Assembly: GCA_965215765.1 (NCBI GenBank)
Contig: OZ244118.1
Coordinates: 930,001-994,000, forward strand
Source: G965212025 sp965215765
GTDB taxonomy: Bacteria > Pseudomonadota > Gammaproteobacteria > Poriferisulfidales > Oxydemutatoraceae
Direction: 5' to 3'
DNA length: 64,000 nt
The notes below the pieces were generated by a model. It was given only the letters and a program-made list of their open reading frames with translations. It made no database searches and had not been told where the DNA came from. Position 1 is the stretch's first letter. Each line of letters begins with the position of its first letter. Position numbers and translations under genes: made by a program. Of the stretch, positions 33,898-43,451 are shown piece by piece.

Positions 33898-34797
33898 GTG
33901 GAAAACAAAAGCACGGCTGATGTCACGCCTGCGAAAGTTATGGAGCTTCGCGGGGTAACGGGTGTAGGGGTTCTGGAGTGTAAAAAATTTTTGGTTCAGG
34001 CCGGTGGCGATATAAAGGCAGCCGTGAAATTGTTGCGCGAAGCTGGTTGCGTCAATGCCGGCAAGAAAGCGTCACGAACGGCAACCGATGGTGTCGTCCT
34101 GTTTGCCGGAAGGTCTGGTGCTGCCCAGGCACTTGTCGAAGTGAACTGTGAAACCGATTTTGTCGCCAGGGACAGTCAATTCCTGGAATTTGCTTCCCAG
34201 ACTGCTCAGTTGGTGCTTGCGGGAAATTATGGTGACGTTTCTGCTCTTGCGGCGGCGGACGTGAACGGGAGTACTTTGGAAGATTTGCGCTTGGCACTGG
34301 TTGCGAAAATTGGCGAAAACATCAATGTCCGGCGCTTCGTAAAAATGGTTCCCGAAAAAAGCCATATCGGAGCATACGTGCACGGTAGCAAAATAGGGGT
34401 TCTGGTTGATATAAAAGGAGGCAATGCGGAGCTTGCACACAGCATTGCAATGCATATCGCAGCAGCCAGCCCGCAATATCTGGATGCCGGACAAATTCCG
34501 GGCGATGTGTTGGAAAACGAGCGTACATTGCTCCATTCAGAGGCGCAAAAGAGCAACAAACCTGCCCACATCATTGAAAAAATAGTGGCTGGCAGGCTGA
34601 GAAAGCATTTGGCAAAAATCACCTTGCTGGGTCAGCCTTACATCAAAGAGCCGGAAGTGACTGTGGAAAGTCTTTTGCAAAAGCATGCTGCGACCGTGCT
34701 GGCCTATCACCGCCTGGAAGTAGGGGAAGGGCTGGAGAAAAGTAAAAGCAATTTTGTGGAAGAGGTTATGGCTCAGGTTCGGGAGTCTGGTGCTTGA
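33898..34797 (+). CDS. tsf: Elongation factor Ts
   Basis: 299 residues, the nucleotide exchange factor for EF-Tu. The N-terminal UBA-like region (VMELRGVTGVGVLECKKFL) and the motif VNCETDFVARDSQF identify it. GTG start 12 bp after rpsB, as usual for the rpsB-tsf pair. The later part is more divergent than average, including the coiled-coil segment, but the frame is intact. Confidence 0.96.
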   Translation: MENKSTADVTPAKVMELRGVTGVGVLECKKFLVQAGGDIKAAVKLLREAGCVNAGKKASRTATDGVVLFAGRSGAAQALVEVNCETDFVARDSQFLEFASQTAQLVLAGNYGDVSALAAADVNGSTLEDLRLALVAKIGENINVRRFVKMVPEKSHIGAYVHGSKIGVLVDIKGGNAELAHSIAMHIAAASPQYLDAGQIPGDVLENERTLLHSEAQKSNKPAHIIEKIVAGRLRKHLAKITLLGQPYIKEPEVTVESLLQKHAATVLAYHRLEVGEGLEKSKSNFVEEVMAQVRESGA

Positions 34798-34854
34798 AGG
34801 ATTTTGATCGCAGAGCATCATCCCTTTTATGACGGTGCAGGGTGGTGCGTTTAA

Positions 34855-35574
34855 ATGAGTAATCCGGTTTATCGGAGAGTACTTCTAAAGTTGAGTGGTG
34901 AATCACTCGGAGGAGAAGGGAAAAGTCGTGTGAACGTTTCGGCTCTCCGGAGGATTGTTGGAGAAGTTGTGGCGGTCAACGAGCTGGGGGTGCAAGTGGC
35001 AATCGTGGTAGGCGGAGGAAATTTTATTCGTGGCAGTGACTGGAGCAAGAAAGGGTTATCCAGGGTGACGGGTGATCAGATGGGTATGCTTGCCACGGTG
35101 ATGAATGGGTTGGCTTTGCACGATCTTTTCCAGGAGCGGGGTGTGGCATCGCAATTGATGACGGCTTTTGCCGTGGAAGGAATTGGTCAGGTTTTTACAC
35201 AGAAGCAAGCCGAAGCCTGTCTGGAAAAAGGAGAGGCGGTCATTTTTGTGGGCGGAACCGGGAATCCGTTTTTTTCGACGGATACGGCAGCATGCTTACG
35301 TGCAGCTGAAATTGGTGCGGAACTGGTGCTCAAAGGCACACGGGTTGCTGGTATTTTCGATGCCGACCCTGAACAGAACCCGGACTCAAAGCTCTACAGC
35401 AAATTAACTTACGACGAAGTGTTGGATATGCGCTTGGCTGTTATGGATTTCTCCGCGATCTTTTTATGTCGGGAGCATTCCATTCCTCTGCGGGTGTTTG
35501 ACATCACAAAGCAGGGAATTTTCAAGGACATCGTTTGTGGTGCTGACGTGGGCACCATGGTTTCGTGTGAATGA
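34855..35574 (+). CDS. pyrH: UMP kinase
   Basis: Phosphorylates UMP to UDP. 239 residues of the amino acid kinase fold: LLKLSGESLGG at the N-terminus, VVGGGNFIRG, GDQMGMLATVMNGLAL, and GTGNPFFSTDTAA. Complete, standard length, in its conserved place between tsf and frr. Confidence 0.97.
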   Translation: MSNPVYRRVLLKLSGESLGGEGKSRVNVSALRRIVGEVVAVNELGVQVAIVVGGGNFIRGSDWSKKGLSRVTGDQMGMLATVMNGLALHDLFQERGVASQLMTAFAVEGIGQVFTQKQAEACLEKGEAVIFVGGTGNPFFSTDTAACLRAAEIGAELVLKGTRVAGIFDADPEQNPDSKLYSKLTYDEVLDMRLAVMDFSAIFLCREHSIPLRVFDITKQGIFKDIVCGADVGTMVSCE

Positions 35575-35668
35575 CCCGCTTTTTTCTTGTATGCAATTGT
35601 CGGTCATGTTGGACGGAATTTTCAGACTTGTCTTGCCGCGCTGGAGTTGACAGGGTGATATTGAAGTT

Positions 35669-36214
35669 GTGGAACTGAACGCCAAGAAAAGGATGGAGAA
35701 ATGCCTGACGGCGTTTGCGCAAGATCTCAGTGCTGTCCGTACCGGGCGCGCCCAGCCAGATTTTTTGTCCGGGGTTACGGTTGAGTACTATGGCGACAAA
35801 GTGCCTTTATCTCAGGTTTGCAGTATCGGTGTTCAGGACTCCTCCACCCTGGTTCTGAATGTGTGGGAAAAAGACATGGTGCGCGAAATATCCGGTGCGC
35901 TTGCAGCTTTTGAAATGGGATTGAATCCAGCGGTTCTGGGTACAGTCATAAAAGTTCCTATCCCCCCGCTTTCCGGGGAAAGACGCCTGGAATTGGTGAA
36001 AATCGCGCGCCGGCATTCTGAAATGGCTCGTGTCTCAATGCGTAACGTCAGGCGTGACCTGGTCCAGGAAATCCGGGAAGAATTGAAAGAAAAAACGGTC
36101 AGTAAAGATGAAGCGAGAGTGCGCGAAGCTGAAATTCAGAAGCTGACCAATGAATTCGTCTCCAAAGCTGATGCCTTGCTGAAAAATAAAGAGAAGACAC
36201 TGACGGAGATTTAG
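35669..36214 (+). CDS. frr: Ribosome recycling factor
   Basis: 181 residues. The conserved segments AVRTGRAQPDFLSGVTVEYYG and GERRLELVKIARRHSEMARVSMRNVRRD mark RRF, which with EF-G splits post-termination ribosomes. GTG 35669 gives a product about four residues shorter than usual, and the codons just upstream (GAT ATT GAA GTT) resemble the normal N-terminus, so an ATT start at 35660 is possible. Confidence 0.95.
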   Translation: MELNAKKRMEKCLTAFAQDLSAVRTGRAQPDFLSGVTVEYYGDKVPLSQVCSIGVQDSSTLVLNVWEKDMVREISGALAAFEMGLNPAVLGTVIKVPIPPLSGERRLELVKIARRHSEMARVSMRNVRRDLVQEIREELKEKTVSKDEARVREAEIQKLTNEFVSKADALLKNKEKTLTEI

Positions 36215-36217
36215 CCC

Positions 36218-36907
36218 GTGGCGGACAATGTATTGCGTCATGTTGCCATCGTTATGGACGGCAATGGACGTTGGGCGCGAGAGCGAGGAGAATCTCGCCT
36301 GATGGGTCATCGTGCCGGTTTGCAACGAGCACGTGAGATCGTTTATGCCTGCATGGAGTTCAAGACTGAAGAACTGACGCTGTTCGCTTTCAGTCTGGAA
36401 AACCGCTTTCGTCCTGAAGAAGAAGTGGAAGGGTTGATGGGGATTTTTTCCGAAGCTTTGCAGGGAGAATTCGGAGAATTGACGGAAAGCGGTATCAGAA
36501 TACGCTTTGTGGGCGATGTCGATTACTTCGCTCCGGAACTAAAAAGTCTTTTTCAGGAAATTGAAAAAAAGACATCACACTACGACAGCATGCTCCTGAA
36601 CGTGGCAATGAATTATGGTGGGCGTTGGGACATAGCCCAGGCCGCTGAGAAAACTTTAAAAAACAACAACAGTCACGTAGATTGTTCAGATCTCCAAAAG
36701 CAGATCGCCAATTTTCTTTCCGTCGGCGAAGTGGACTTGTTCATCCGTACCGGTGGCGAGCAAAGGCTCAGTAATTTTTTGTTGTGGCAATGCGCGTATT
36801 CGGAGCTGTATTTCACCCCGACACTGTGGCCGAACTTTGACAAGGCAGCTTTGCTCGAGGCCTTTGCCTGGTTTGCCGGAAGGCAAAGAAAATTTGGTCT
36901 GATTTAA
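36218..36907 (+). CDS. uppS: Undecaprenyl diphosphate synthase
   Basis: Makes the C55 lipid carrier precursor for peptidoglycan and LPS. 229 residues of the cis-prenyltransferase family: HVAIVMDGNGRWARERG with the catalytic Asp, FAFSLENRFRPEEEV, and the C-terminal RTGGEQRLSNFLLWQCAYSE. GTG start 3 bp after frr. Confidence 0.97.
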   Translation: MADNVLRHVAIVMDGNGRWARERGESRLMGHRAGLQRAREIVYACMEFKTEELTLFAFSLENRFRPEEEVEGLMGIFSEALQGEFGELTESGIRIRFVGDVDYFAPELKSLFQEIEKKTSHYDSMLLNVAMNYGGRWDIAQAAEKTLKNNNSHVDCSDLQKQIANFLSVGEVDLFIRTGGEQRLSNFLLWQCAYSELYFTPTLWPNFDKAALLEAFAWFAGRQRKFGLI

Positions 36908-36941
36908 TACGCTGCGCGGTACGCTCGTTCCGCTTTTCGAA

Positions 36942-37775
36942 GTGAAAAAGACCTGGCTACAAAGTGACAGATGGACGGTCGGGCTAATATTGGTTGCTAT
37001 CGTCACAGGCGTAGTCTTCTTTGCGGGTCATGAAGCCTTCGCTATTTTTTTTGGCGTCGCCACGCTGTTGGTTGCCTGGGAAGGCGCGCGCATGCTGACC
37101 GGAGAAAACTTTCTGACTTGCCTTGCCGCCCTTGTGACGCTGGCTCTGCTCATGGTGTTTTCCTGGAACTATGATTTTCTGGGAGAGGCGTTGATTTTCT
37201 TTGCAGTGCTCTGGTGGCTCGCCATGTTTTTTATCGTCGCTCTTTATCAGCCTGGATTTATTCGCAGTTCCTGGTTCCCTTGGCTGTTTCGTCTGGGACT
37301 TCCGTTCATGCTGGCGGCGTTTTGGGTGGCGGTGGTTGACTTGCATCGCTTTTCGCCCGCCTGGTTTTTTTATCTGCTCGGCCTGATCTCACTGTCTGAC
37401 ATATTCGCGTATCTGGCCGGGAGGCGCTGGGGTCAGCGGCGCATTAGTCCTGATATCAGTCCCGGGAAAACCTCGGAAGGACTTTGGGGTGCTTTGCTGA
37501 TTGGTCTTTTGCTGAGTTTGGTGACCGGGCTTTTTGCGTACGAAGGATTTGACGACACTGTCTTTCTTGTGTTGTTAAGCTTGTTTCTGGTGATCTTCGG
37601 GTTGATTGGCGATTTGACGGAAAGCATGGTGAAGCGATACTCGGGGCGTAAGGACAGTGGCACTTTGCTGGCGGGGCACGGTGGGGTCTGGGATCGGCTG
37701 GACAGTTTGATTGCGACTGCTCCGATATTCCTGGTGTTTATGCCACTGATGAATATTCAGGGAGTTGGCGGTTGA
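36942..37775 (+). CDS. cdsA: Phosphatidate cytidylyltransferase
   Basis: Forms CDP-diacylglycerol for phospholipid synthesis. 277 residues with eight or so membrane helices and the C-terminal signature around IGDLTESMVKRYSGRKDSGTLLAGHGGVWDRLDS. GTG start. The stop overlaps a TTG start (TTGA at 37772-37775), where the dxr reading frame begins. The last 247 bp of the gene are duplicated downstream. Confidence 0.95.
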   Translation: MKKTWLQSDRWTVGLILVAIVTGVVFFAGHEAFAIFFGVATLLVAWEGARMLTGENFLTCLAALVTLALLMVFSWNYDFLGEALIFFAVLWWLAMFFIVALYQPGFIRSSWFPWLFRLGLPFMLAAFWVAVVDLHRFSPAWFFYLLGLISLSDIFAYLAGRRWGQRRISPDISPGKTSEGLWGALLIGLLLSLVTGLFAYEGFDDTVFLVLLSLFLVIFGLIGDLTESMVKRYSGRKDSGTLLAGHGGVWDRLDSLIATAPIFLVFMPLMNIQGVGG

Positions 37776-38512
37776 ACTCGTCTTCAAATCTTGCGCGTGT
37801 TTGCGTCTTGGGTTCTACCGGCAGCATAGGCAGCCAAACCCTGGATGTGATTTCCCGCAATCCGGCTCGTTTTCAGGTGTTTGCTTTGGCTGCGGGAAAA
37901 AATGCCGAACTTCTTGCTGAGCAATGCCAGATTTTCCAGCCTCGCTATGCGGTTCTGGGACAGAGAAAAGCGTCTTCGATTGCTGACTTGCACAGGTTTG
38001 GAAAAGACACGACTGTGCTTTTTGCGTACGAAGGATTTGACGACACTGTCTTTCTTGTGTTGTTAAGCTTGTTTCTGGTGATCTTCGGACTGATTGGCGA
38101 TTTGACGGAAAGCATGGTGAAGCGATACTCGGGGCGTAAGGACAGTGGCACTTTGCTGGCGGGGCACGGTGGGGTCTGGGATCGGCTGGACAGTTTGATT
38201 GCGACTGCTCCGATATTCCTGGTGTTTATGCCACTGATGAATATTCAGGGAGTTGGCGGTTGAACACGTCTTCAAATTTTGCGCGTGTTTGCGTCCTGGG
38301 TTCTACCGGCAGCATAGGCAGCCAAACCCTGGATGTGATTTCCCGCAACCCGGCTCGTTTTCAGGTGTTTGCTTTGGCTGCGGGAAAAAATGCCGAACTT
38401 CTCGCTGAGCAATGCCAGATTTTCCAGCCTCGCTATGCGGTTCTGGGGCAGAGGAAAGCGTCTTCGATTGCTGACCTGCACAGGTTTGGAAAAGACACGA
38501 CTGTGCTTTTTG
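37529..38512 (+). repeat. Tandem 488-bp duplication across the cdsA/dxr junction
   Basis: Two units, 37529-38016 and 38017-38504, each hold the cdsA 3-prime end followed by the dxr 5-prime end. The 8-mer GCTTTTTG occurs at 37529, 38017 and 38505, exactly 488 bp apart, marking microhomology at the breakpoints. Units differ at scattered positions (for example AACTCG/AACACG just after the TTG), so they are old enough to have diverged. Confidence 0.95.
37772..38263 (+). CDS. Chimeric ORF: Dxr N-terminus joined to CdsA C-terminus
   Basis: 163 residues: 81 from Dxr (the NADPH-binding LGSTGSIGSQTLDVI to KDTTVLF) followed by 82 from CdsA (AYEGFDDTVF to NIQGVGG) in frame. It contains one half of a Rossmann fold joined to membrane helices of CdsA and is unlikely to be an enzyme. 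Its stop overlaps the TTG of the full dxr in the same TTGA as the original cdsA/dxr boundary, so its translation may be needed to start dxr. Confidence 0.6.
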   Translation: MNSSSNLARVCVLGSTGSIGSQTLDVISRNPARFQVFALAAGKNAELLAEQCQIFQPRYAVLGQRKASSIADLHRFGKDTTVLFAYEGFDDTVFLVLLSLFLVIFGLIGDLTESMVKRYSGRKDSGTLLAGHGGVWDRLDSLIATAPIFLVFMPLMNIQGVGG

Positions 38513-39468
38513 GTGAAGAAGCCTTGGCAGAAATGGCCGCACACCCGCAGGTGGACATCGTCGTGGCTGGTATGGCCGGCTCTGCCGGTCTGTTGCCCAC
38601 TATGGCGGCAGCAGGTGCAGGCAAACATGTTTTGCTCGCCAACAAGGAAGCCTTGGTCATGGCGGGTCGCTTGCTGATCGAATCCGCGCGGAAGTCAGCG
38701 GCTGTGCTTTTACCGACAGACAGTGAACACAACGCAGTTTTTCAATGCTTGGGGCAGCCTGCTCCTTCGGAAAGTGAAGCGACCCTCAAGGAGGTCAAGA
38801 ATATTGTTTTAACCGCTTCGGGTGGGGCTTTTTATAAAACACCACTGCCTCTTTTGAAGCATGCAACGCCTGAAGAGGCGTGCAAGCACCCAAAGTGGAG
38901 CATGGGGAAGAAAATTTCTGTGGATTCGGCGACGATGATGAACAAAGGGCTGGAAGTGATTGAAGCTCATTTGCTTTTCTCTCTCTCAAACGCGCAAATA
39001 CAAGTTCTGATACACCCACAAAGTGTCGTACACGGTATGGTGCGTTTTCACGATGGCAGCATGCTGGCGCATTTGGCGAATACTGATATGCGTGTGGCGA
39101 TCTCCCATGCTTTGGCTTGGCCGGAACGTATTGCAAGCGGTGTGACTGAGCTGGATTTCAGACAGTTCGGAGAAATGGAATTTTCCTTGCCTGAGCCGAG
39201 CCGTTACCCGTGCCTGAAGCTGGCGCGTGACGCCTTGGAAAGCGGGCACTCGGCAATCATTGCTTTAAGCGAAACGAATGAGGTTGCCGTGCAGTCCTTT
39301 CTTGAAGGCCGAATTTCCTTTACGGGTATCGCCGCCATGGTGGCGGAGTATATGCAGCGATACGAATGTGATCCTCCCCCTGAATGTCTGGCGGACGTTA
39401 TGCTTTTGAAAGAGCAAGCAAGGCGCAGGTGCCAGGACTTGATCAAACCGGGGGGTTTTTCACATTGA
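38260..39468 (+). CDS. dxr: 1-deoxy-D-xylulose 5-phosphate reductoisomerase
   Basis: Second step of the MEP isoprenoid pathway. 402 residues: NADPH-binding GSTGSIGSQ, ANKEALVMAG, the metal and substrate site PTDSEHNAVFQCL, the ASGGAF loop, and HPQSVVHGMV. Full length and intact. Starts at TTG coupled to the preceding chimeric ORF. Confidence 0.96.
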   Translation: MNTSSNFARVCVLGSTGSIGSQTLDVISRNPARFQVFALAAGKNAELLAEQCQIFQPRYAVLGQRKASSIADLHRFGKDTTVLFGEEALAEMAAHPQVDIVVAGMAGSAGLLPTMAAAGAGKHVLLANKEALVMAGRLLIESARKSAAVLLPTDSEHNAVFQCLGQPAPSESEATLKEVKNIVLTASGGAFYKTPLPLLKHATPEEACKHPKWSMGKKISVDSATMMNKGLEVIEAHLLFSLSNAQIQVLIHPQSVVHGMVRFHDGSMLAHLANTDMRVAISHALAWPERIASGVTELDFRQFGEMEFSLPEPSRYPCLKLARDALESGHSAIIALSETNEVAVQSFLEGRISFTGIAAMVAEYMQRYECDPPPECLADVMLLKEQARRRCQDLIKPGGFSH

Positions 39469-39703
39469 CATTGTGAGCGACACCACTGCGGAAAGCTTTT
39501 TTATGGCATGCCTGTATCGTAGACACTAAATCCTTGTGCAATAATGCGAGCATTGCGGCATGTCGTGCTTTTTGTGGACTTGTGCTGAAGCGTATGCCAG
39601 CGAAATTTTATTTTGGTTCCCGGGAGCTTTGTTGTTTACTTGCTCGTCTTTGGCGCAAGGAAGAGAGTGGGGTTGCTAAGGGCAGCATGAGGGGCTGAAT
39701 CGA

Positions 39704-41092
39704 ATGGATTTTATTTTTTCTTTATTGGCTTTCATTTTGGCCATCAGCGTGTTGGTGGGCTTCCACGAGTTCGGCCATTTGTGGGTCGCAAAAAAATGTG
39801 GTGTCAAAATCCTGCGCTATTCCATCGGCTTTGGCAGACCGCTATGGAAAACCCATCGTGGCCCCGACCATACCGAGTATGTTGTGGCCAGCATCCCTTT
39901 AGGGGGGTACGTAAAAATGCTGGACGAGAGAGAAGGACCCGTGGAGCCAGAAGAGTTGCACCGTGCCTTCAATCGGCAGAGCCTGAAAGTGCGCTCTGCC
40001 ATTGTTGCTGCTGGTCCTGCAGCCAATTTTTTGCTCGCTTTTGTTCTTTATTTTTTTGTTTTTATGCTCGGGCTTCCGGCTCAGTATCCGGTTATTGGCG
40101 AGGTTCCCGTTGATTCACCTGCGGCGATTGCCGGACTGGAGAAGGGCGACTTGATCGTTGCCGTGGGAGGGGAAGAAGTACGAAGCTGGCAGGAGGTGAT
40201 CATAACTTTGGTGGGAACTGAGCTACAGCAAGCTGAACTGCAAGCTGACCACGAAGGTTTTGCTGTACGCGTAAAAAAGCCGGTTTCGGATCTGGAGCAG
40301 GAGACTCTGGTGCGCGTGAAGGACTTGAATTTTCTGGATGATCCTGACGCTTTGACAAAACTTGGGATACGACCGTGGCGGGCTGATGTTGATGCGGTTA
40401 TTGGGCAACTGGTTCCTGATGCGGCGGCGGAACGTGTCGGTTTGTTGCCGGGGGATCATGTGCTGACTTTTCGGGGAGAAAGCGTTCAGAACTGGAAACA
40501 CTTTGTACAGCTGGTTCGGGATGCGCCAGATGAAGTGGTGGAACTGGTGGTCGATCGTGAAGGCTTGCGGCAATTCTTCATGGTGCAGTTGGGATCAACG
40601 ATTGATGAAGGACGTCGCGTGGGAAGGCTGGGCGCGAGTGTGCAACTACCGTCTCCCGAAGTCATGAACCGCTATCGCTTCGTTCACCGCTACGGGCCGC
40701 TTGATTCCCTGCAGGAAGCTGCCCGTAAGACCTGGCAGGTTACGTCCCTGACTTTGCAGGTGTTGTGGCAACTGTTGACAGGCGAAGCTTCGGTTCGAAA
40801 CCTCAGCGGGCCAATCGCCATAGCTGATCATGCTGGCAACACGCTGGCAGTCGGAGTCAGCGCTTTTTTGAGTTTTCTGGCCGTGCTGAGCTTGAGCATC
40901 GGCATCATTAACCTGTTGCCGATTCCGATTCTGGATGGTGGGCACTTGCTTTTTTTTCTTGTCGAGTGGCTGAAAGGTTCGCCACTTTCAGTCAAAGCTA
41001 TGGCTTTTGGACAAAGTATCGGGGTGGTGCTTTTGGTCGGACTGATGATCTTGGCTTTCTATAACGATTTCATCAGGCTTACGGAAGGCTGA
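39704..41092 (+). CDS. rseP: Regulated intramembrane site-2 metalloprotease RseP
   Basis: 462 residues, inner membrane. Zinc site HEFGH (residues 21-25) in the first helix, two PDZ-like domains, and the second active-site segment LLPIPILDGGHLLFF near the C-terminus. In relatives it cleaves anti-sigma factors such as RseA during envelope stress. The 235-bp gap upstream contains TGCAATAAT (39537-39545), an extended -10 candidate, so it may start a new transcript for the envelope genes. Confidence 0.95.
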   Translation: MDFIFSLLAFILAISVLVGFHEFGHLWVAKKCGVKILRYSIGFGRPLWKTHRGPDHTEYVVASIPLGGYVKMLDEREGPVEPEELHRAFNRQSLKVRSAIVAAGPAANFLLAFVLYFFVFMLGLPAQYPVIGEVPVDSPAAIAGLEKGDLIVAVGGEEVRSWQEVIITLVGTELQQAELQADHEGFAVRVKKPVSDLEQETLVRVKDLNFLDDPDALTKLGIRPWRADVDAVIGQLVPDAAAERVGLLPGDHVLTFRGESVQNWKHFVQLVRDAPDEVVELVVDREGLRQFFMVQLGSTIDEGRRVGRLGASVQLPSPEVMNRYRFVHRYGPLDSLQEAARKTWQVTSLTLQVLWQLLTGEASVRNLSGPIAIADHAGNTLAVGVSAFLSFLAVLSLSIGIINLLPIPILDGGHLLFFLVEWLKGSPLSVKAMAFGQSIGVVLLVGLMILAFYNDFIRLTEG

Positions 41093-41112
41093 GCCATCAG
41101 AATTTCAGGTCA

Positions 41113-43449
41113 TTGCATCTCTGTTTGAGAACAGCCTTGGTTTGCGCGAGTTGCTGTTCCCGGATTCGTTTGTTGCGTTTTGCGCTCAGCATTCTGTTTC
41201 TGTTTTCTTCGCTTGAAGTGCTTGGCGAAACCTTCAGGGTTGAGCGCATTGACTTTCAGGGTTTGGACAGAGTGGACGAAGGCTTTGCTTTACGTTTGCT
41301 GAACCTGCGAGTCAGTGAGCCTTTTGCCGAGGAAGAGACGCCGGAAGTCATAGAAAGTCTTTACCGAAGTGGCTATTTTGAAGATGTGAAGTTGTATCGC
41401 ATAGGCAATCGCTTATTGATTAAAGTCCAGGAGCGCCCCGGTATTGTCGGCATCACGATTGAAGGGAACAAACGCATTGAAACAGATTCATTGCTTGAAG
41501 CGTTGGCGCGAGTGGATATCGCGACGGGGAAGGTGCTGGACTACACCGCCTTGGAGCGTATGCAAGAGGAATTATTGCAGCAATATGGTGTTCAGGGACG
41601 CTACGGTGCGCGCGTAGAGGCGCAAACCGTCAAGCTGTCCGGCAATAAAGTACAAATCACAATTCTCATTAATGAGGGGACGCTCGCGGCCATCAAGGAG
41701 ATCAGGGTCAACGGGAATCACACGGTGGCGAGCGATACCATTTTGGACGCCTTGCAGTCCGGTGTTGTGTCGTGGTACGAGTTCTGGAGTAGTCGGGACA
41801 ACTATTCGCAGCTGAAACTGGCTGCAGACCTGGAAACCATCAGGCAAATTTATCTGGATCTCGGTTATCTCGATTTCAAGGTCACAAACACGCATGTTTC
41901 CCTGTCTTTGGATCGCAAACACATCCGCATCACGATTGGGGTCAGCGAAGGGGGCAAGTATCGGGTTTCCGGGCATGAACTGGCTGGCGAGAAAATTCTG
42001 CCGAGACAAGAGCTTGAAGAAGTGGTGCACTTGCCGAAAGGAAAGTTTTACTCGCAGAAATCGGCAGTTGCTTCAGGAAAAGCGATTGAGCAGAAGCTCG
42101 GTTTGGTGGGTTATGCGTTTGCCAAAGTAGATGTCATTCCTGAGCGAGACGTGGAAAAGGGTACGGTCAAAGTGGTTCTTCTCATCCAGCCCGGCAGAAA
42201 GACGTATGTGCGCAGAATTAATTTTTCCGGCAACAGCGATACAGATGACCAGGTTTTTCGCCAGGAGATGCGTCAACTGGAAGGAGCCGTGTATTCGGCC
42301 AGAAAAATTAAGCTTTCCGAAGCTCGTTTACGGCGTCTACGATTTGTGGAGGAGCTCAGACTTGAAAAGTTACTGGTTCCAGGAGCAGATGACCAAATTG
42401 ATTTGAACCTTTACTTGAAGGAAAGATGGTCCGGAAGCTTTAACGCCTCCGTGGGTTTTTCAAGTGAATCCGGCGCGATTCTGACCTTTGGTATCAAGCA
42501 GGATAATTTTCTGGGAACCGGGAAGAGGGTTTCCCTTTCCTTTTCGAACACGGACTCGACGAGCGCCTACGGGTTTCTGGTGCATGATCCGTTTTACACG
42601 ATCGACGGCATCAGCCGTAGCCTGTCATTTGAGTTCCGTGAAGTCGATTACGCTAACCGTGACACTTCCGCGTCAAACAGTGAAGAATATAGTGTCGGAA
42701 CGAATTGGGGCATTCCCGTTAGCGAAAATGACTCTTTCTTGGTTGGTGCCAAAATACAGGACATTTCGGTTACAGCGAACACGAGATCCCCAGTCGAAGT
42801 CCGGAATTTTCTGGATCGCGAAGGGAATAATTTTTTTAACTACGTGCTTAATTTTGGCTTTTCCTACGACACCAGAGACCGTGCCATTTTCGCCACCGAT
42901 GGTGGCACTTTTCAAGCCAGTGTCAGCTGGTATCTTCCGTTCAGCGACTTGAATTACTATAAACTTAACCTCAGCGGCAAAAAATACTATCCCTTGTATG
43001 ACAGTGGTTTTGTGTTAAGTATGCAGGGCAGAGCTTCTTATGGGCAAGAATACGGAAGCACCACTGAAGTGCCATATTATGATCGCTTCTACGGAGGCGG
43101 GGCGAGCAGTTTGAGAGGTTATCGCTCAAACTCACTCGGCCCCAAGGACGAGAACAATGATGCCTTGGGGGGTGACTTCAGGGTTCTTGGCAACCTGGAT
43201 CTTTATTTGCCGCAGGACTGGTTTTCGGATAGCAAAAATACTCGCTTCGGGTTTTTTGTAGATACGGGTAATGTTTACAGGAAAATCGAAGATTTTTCTT
43301 CTCTTTCCACGCTACGCGGTTCGACCGGGGTTAGCATGCAGTGGCTGACCGCTCTGGGAGGGCTGGAGATCAGCTTTGCGAAATCATTTTGGGATGAACC
43401 CGGCGACCGTACTGAAACTTTTCAATTGGACTTGGGCACATCGTTTTAA
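41113..43449 (+). CDS. bamA: Outer membrane protein assembly factor BamA
   Basis: 778 residues: signal peptide (hydrophobic LRFALSILFLFSSLEVLG), five POTRA domains (about 40-430), and a 16-stranded barrel that ends in LDLGTSF with a C-terminal Phe. The barrel includes the expected RGYRSNSLGP segment (RGY being the VRGF/Y-type loop 6 motif). The start is uncertain: TTG 41113 gives the full length, and later TTG codons would also keep the signal peptide. Follows rseP by 20 bp. Confidence 0.95.
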   Translation: MHLCLRTALVCASCCSRIRLLRFALSILFLFSSLEVLGETFRVERIDFQGLDRVDEGFALRLLNLRVSEPFAEEETPEVIESLYRSGYFEDVKLYRIGNRLLIKVQERPGIVGITIEGNKRIETDSLLEALARVDIATGKVLDYTALERMQEELLQQYGVQGRYGARVEAQTVKLSGNKVQITILINEGTLAAIKEIRVNGNHTVASDTILDALQSGVVSWYEFWSSRDNYSQLKLAADLETIRQIYLDLGYLDFKVTNTHVSLSLDRKHIRITIGVSEGGKYRVSGHELAGEKILPRQELEEVVHLPKGKFYSQKSAVASGKAIEQKLGLVGYAFAKVDVIPERDVEKGTVKVVLLIQPGRKTYVRRINFSGNSDTDDQVFRQEMRQLEGAVYSARKIKLSEARLRRLRFVEELRLEKLLVPGADDQIDLNLYLKERWSGSFNASVGFSSESGAILTFGIKQDNFLGTGKRVSLSFSNTDSTSAYGFLVHDPFYTIDGISRSLSFEFREVDYANRDTSASNSEEYSVGTNWGIPVSENDSFLVGAKIQDISVTANTRSPVEVRNFLDREGNNFFNYVLNFGFSYDTRDRAIFATDGGTFQASVSWYLPFSDLNYYKLNLSGKKYYPLYDSGFVLSMQGRASYGQEYGSTTEVPYYDRFYGGGASSLRGYRSNSLGPKDENNDALGGDFRVLGNLDLYLPQDWFSDSKNTRFGFFVDTGNVYRKIEDFSSLSTLRGSTGVSMQWLTALGGLEISFAKSFWDEPGDRTETFQLDLGTSF

Positions 43450-43451
43450 CC

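Noticed and set aside
33490..33926. Several long repetitive ORFs on both strands over the rpsB repeats
   Set aside because: A 30-bp repeat keeps all frames open by arithmetic; only the S2 frame has a conserved product.
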